Assembly: GCA_937930135.1 (NCBI GenBank) | Contig: CALGVO010000181.1 | Span: forward strand, 1 to 17,231 | DNA length: 17,231 nucleotides | Direction: 5' to 3' | Origin: an uncultured Synechococcus sp. | GTDB taxonomy: Bacteria > Cyanobacteriota > Cyanobacteriia > PCC-6307 > Cyanobiaceae | Shown here: piece after piece, positions 16,031 through 17,231 of the stretch | Layout: each line of letters begins with the position of its first letter | Numbering within the stretch: position 1 is the first letter of the stretch | Program-made: the position numbers and the translations under genes | Notes under the pieces: model-generated | Databases searched by the model: none | Seen by the model: only the letters and a program-made list of their open reading frames with translations | What the model was told of the DNA's origin: nothing

Positions 16031-16726
16031 GTGAGTCTTCGCCTTCCTGCCGATCTGCTCGAGGCTGAAGATCAGGCTCAGCAGGCCCTTCTCGAGGCTC
16101 TCGCCGAGCCGAAGCAACGGCGTTGGTCGGTGCAATGGCGCTTTGAAGGTCTGCGCATTCTTCCTGTAGCGCTTCGTTTTGCCCAGGCCCTCGCCGACCA
16201 GGAGCTCACACCGCTGCTGGTCTGGCCCGATGCCGGTGCGGCGGCCCTGGCGCGCCGTGACGGCGGTGCGCTGGCGAGCGCCAATGCCTCGCTGCAGGAT
16301 GTGCTTGCCGGTCGGATGGATCAGCGCCAGGGTGATCTGTTGATTGCCGTCACCCCCCAACCGAGCGATTACGACACCTTGGAGCAGGTGTGTGAACGCT
16401 GGACTGGTCCTGTGGTGATGCTCAACGGTCGCCTGGAAGATGCCGCCGTGGGGATCGGCAGTGTGGCCCGAGCCCGCCGCCGCGGTTTTGTCGCCACCTG
16501 GCAGGTGGCCTACTGGCTCGAGCCCTTGGCCGGAGCGGCATTGCTCGGGCGCTACCCCGCGTGCTGGACCCTGTTCCGACAGGACGCCGATGGCTACCGC
16601 GAGGTCACCAGGTTTGATCAACGTCCCGACGCGGATCAGATCGACAGCGCTCTCCACGACGGTGCAGCAGCTCTGGGGCAACAGATCGGGGCCATGGATC
16701 GCTTCCTCAAAGACCTGAGCGGCTGA
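16031..16726 (+). CDS. DUF1995 family protein
   Basis: A 231-residue protein starting at a GTG (MSLRLPADLLEAEDQAQQAL), a leading helix that often opens DUF1995 proteins. It continues with RWSVQWRFEGLRILPVALRF, a LLIAVTPQPSDYDTLEQV strand-helix section, a central VVMLNGRLEDAAVGIGSVAR and a C-terminal part with W-x-L-F (WTLFRQDADGYREV). There is no signal peptide or membrane segment. The family is shared by cyanobacteria and plastids; I recall that the Arabidopsis PSII assembly factor LPA3 belongs to it, but a link to photosystem assembly here is only a family-level suggestion. It begins 37 bases after the cysteine desulfurase stop and probably shares its transcript. An open frame begins further upstream but overlaps the desulfurase and is not used. 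Confidence 0.75.
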   Translation: MSLRLPADLLEAEDQAQQALLEALAEPKQRRWSVQWRFEGLRILPVALRFAQALADQELTPLLVWPDAGAAALARRDGGALASANASLQDVLAGRMDQRQGDLLIAVTPQPSDYDTLEQVCERWTGPVVMLNGRLEDAAVGIGSVARARRRGFVATWQVAYWLEPLAGAALLGRYPACWTLFRQDADGYREVTRFDQRPDADQIDSALHDGAAALGQQIGAMDRFLKDLSG

Positions 16727-16739
16727 TCGCCCCTGGCCC

Positions 16740-16768
16740 TTGAAGCCTGGGGCTGACCTCCGTAACCT
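16740..16768 (+). promoter_or_regulatory. Possible sigma-70-type promoter for the DUF4330 gene
   Basis: TTGAAG at 16740-16745 is followed after exactly 17 bases by TAACCT at 16763-16768, 21 bases before the ATG at 16790. Each hexamer matches the consensus only partly (4/6 and 3/6). The spacing and the position in the 63-base gap after the DUF1995 gene make it plausible, not proven. Confidence 0.25.
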
Positions 16769-16789
16769 GTCAATTCCAGAGCACTGCAG

Positions 16790-17231
16790 ATGGCCAGCGG
16801 ACCCCGCTTCAGATCGATCAGCGTCATCGATGGCGTCGCTGCCGTGGTCGGCCTTGCTGCCCTGGCCGGTGTGCTCTGGAGTCCGAAGCTCAGCAACACC
16901 GTCGCTCGCGCCACCGGCTCCGTGAAGTCCGTGCAGATCAGCGTGGATGTGCGCGGTGTGCCCGCGGCTGATCCCTCCAAGTTGATTCAGGAGGCGCTCG
17001 CCAACGGCCGCACCAGCATTGTGATCCGAAACCAGCCCCATGGCTCGGTCCGTCTGGTCAAGGTCGACGACATCACCCGTCAACTGGTGTCCCTCACCCC
17101 TGAGGGGCGAGTGGTGACCGCGGACGATCCGAACCGTCTCAGGCAAAGCACCCTCGATGCTCGCTTTATCTTGGATGGGGAGGCGACGGTCTCCAAAAGC
17201 GGTGTGGTGATGGCTGGCACCAATCTGAAGA
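16790..17231 (+). CDS. DUF4330 family membrane-anchored protein, N-terminal part (3' truncated by window edge)
   Basis: An open frame of 147 codons runs from ATG 16790 to the end of the window without a stop. The protein starts MASGPRFRSISVIDGVAAVV, with one hydrophobic segment (about 11-30, ending VLWSPKL), then an exposed beta-rich domain (SVKSVQISVDVRGVP, SIVIRNQPHGSVRLVKV, DARFILDGEATV). A short basic N-terminus, an 'IID'-like segment leading into a single membrane helix ending with W-x-P, and a following V-x-V-x-VRG strand fit DUF4330, a cyanobacterial family of unknown function. The soluble part probably lies outside the plasma membrane, by the positive-inside rule. It is the last gene of the + strand run that begins with dapF; a 63-base gap and a weak promoter candidate suggest it may be transcribed separately. 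Confidence 0.7.
   Translation, partial: MASGPRFRSISVIDGVAAVVGLAALAGVLWSPKLSNTVARATGSVKSVQISVDVRGVPAADPSKLIQEALANGRTSIVIRNQPHGSVRLVKVDDITRQLVSLTPEGRVVTADDPNRLRQSTLDARFILDGEATVSKSGVVMAGTNLK

Noticed and set aside
15926..17146. 406-codon open frame on the - strand opposite the DUF1995 and DUF4330 genes
   Set aside because: It crosses two + strand genes and their spacer, and has His/Gly-rich shadow composition with no motif.

Overview
The window looks like core chromosome of a marine picocyanobacterium of the Synechococcus/Cyanobium type. The DNA is GC-rich, genes are packed almost end to end, and several proteins belong to families typical of cyanobacteria and plastids: a DUF1257/Ycf35 protein, a DUF1995 protein, a DUF4330 protein, a divergent cyanobacterial Hfq and a long RibBA with a C-terminal extension. 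I see no tRNA, rRNA, insertion sequence, prophage, CRISPR array or sign of recent transfer. No stretch longer than about 90 bases lacks a gene.

Layout: the 3' end of murQ (+), mtnP (-), a cyclophilin PPIase (+), ribBA (-), argC (+), purN (-), a tight + strand cluster of DUF1257 protein, M61 peptidase with PDZ domain and membrane-anchored N-acetylmuramoyl-L-alanine amidase (5260-8223), a membrane-anchored lytic-transglycosylase-like protein (-), pgi (+), leuS and hfq (-), then a + strand run of dapF, a NifS/IscS-type cysteine desulfurase, a DUF1995 protein and the 5' part of a DUF4330 gene cut by the window edge. Up to dapF, strand switches at almost every gene. Convergent neighbours end 2-30 bases apart or overlap, and divergent neighbours start 0-90 bases apart.

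Functionally most of it is central metabolism: methionine salvage (mtnP), riboflavin (ribBA), arginine (argC), purines (purN), glucose phosphate isomerisation (pgi), lysine/meso-diaminopimelate (dapF), sulfur mobilisation (cysteine desulfurase) and leucyl-tRNA charging (leuS). A second theme is peptidoglycan: murQ recycles MurNAc-6-phosphate, dapF makes the meso-DAP of the peptide stem, and the amidase and SLT-like protein meet tail to tail and probably both act on the wall from a membrane anchor.

I found no convincing undescribed system. The points most worth a second look are a roughly 78-residue C-terminal extension of DapF with four clustered cysteines, directly before a cysteine desulfurase; the SLT-like protein; the grouping of a PDZ-M61 peptidase with a peptidoglycan amidase; and the strand-alternating, terminator-poor architecture.
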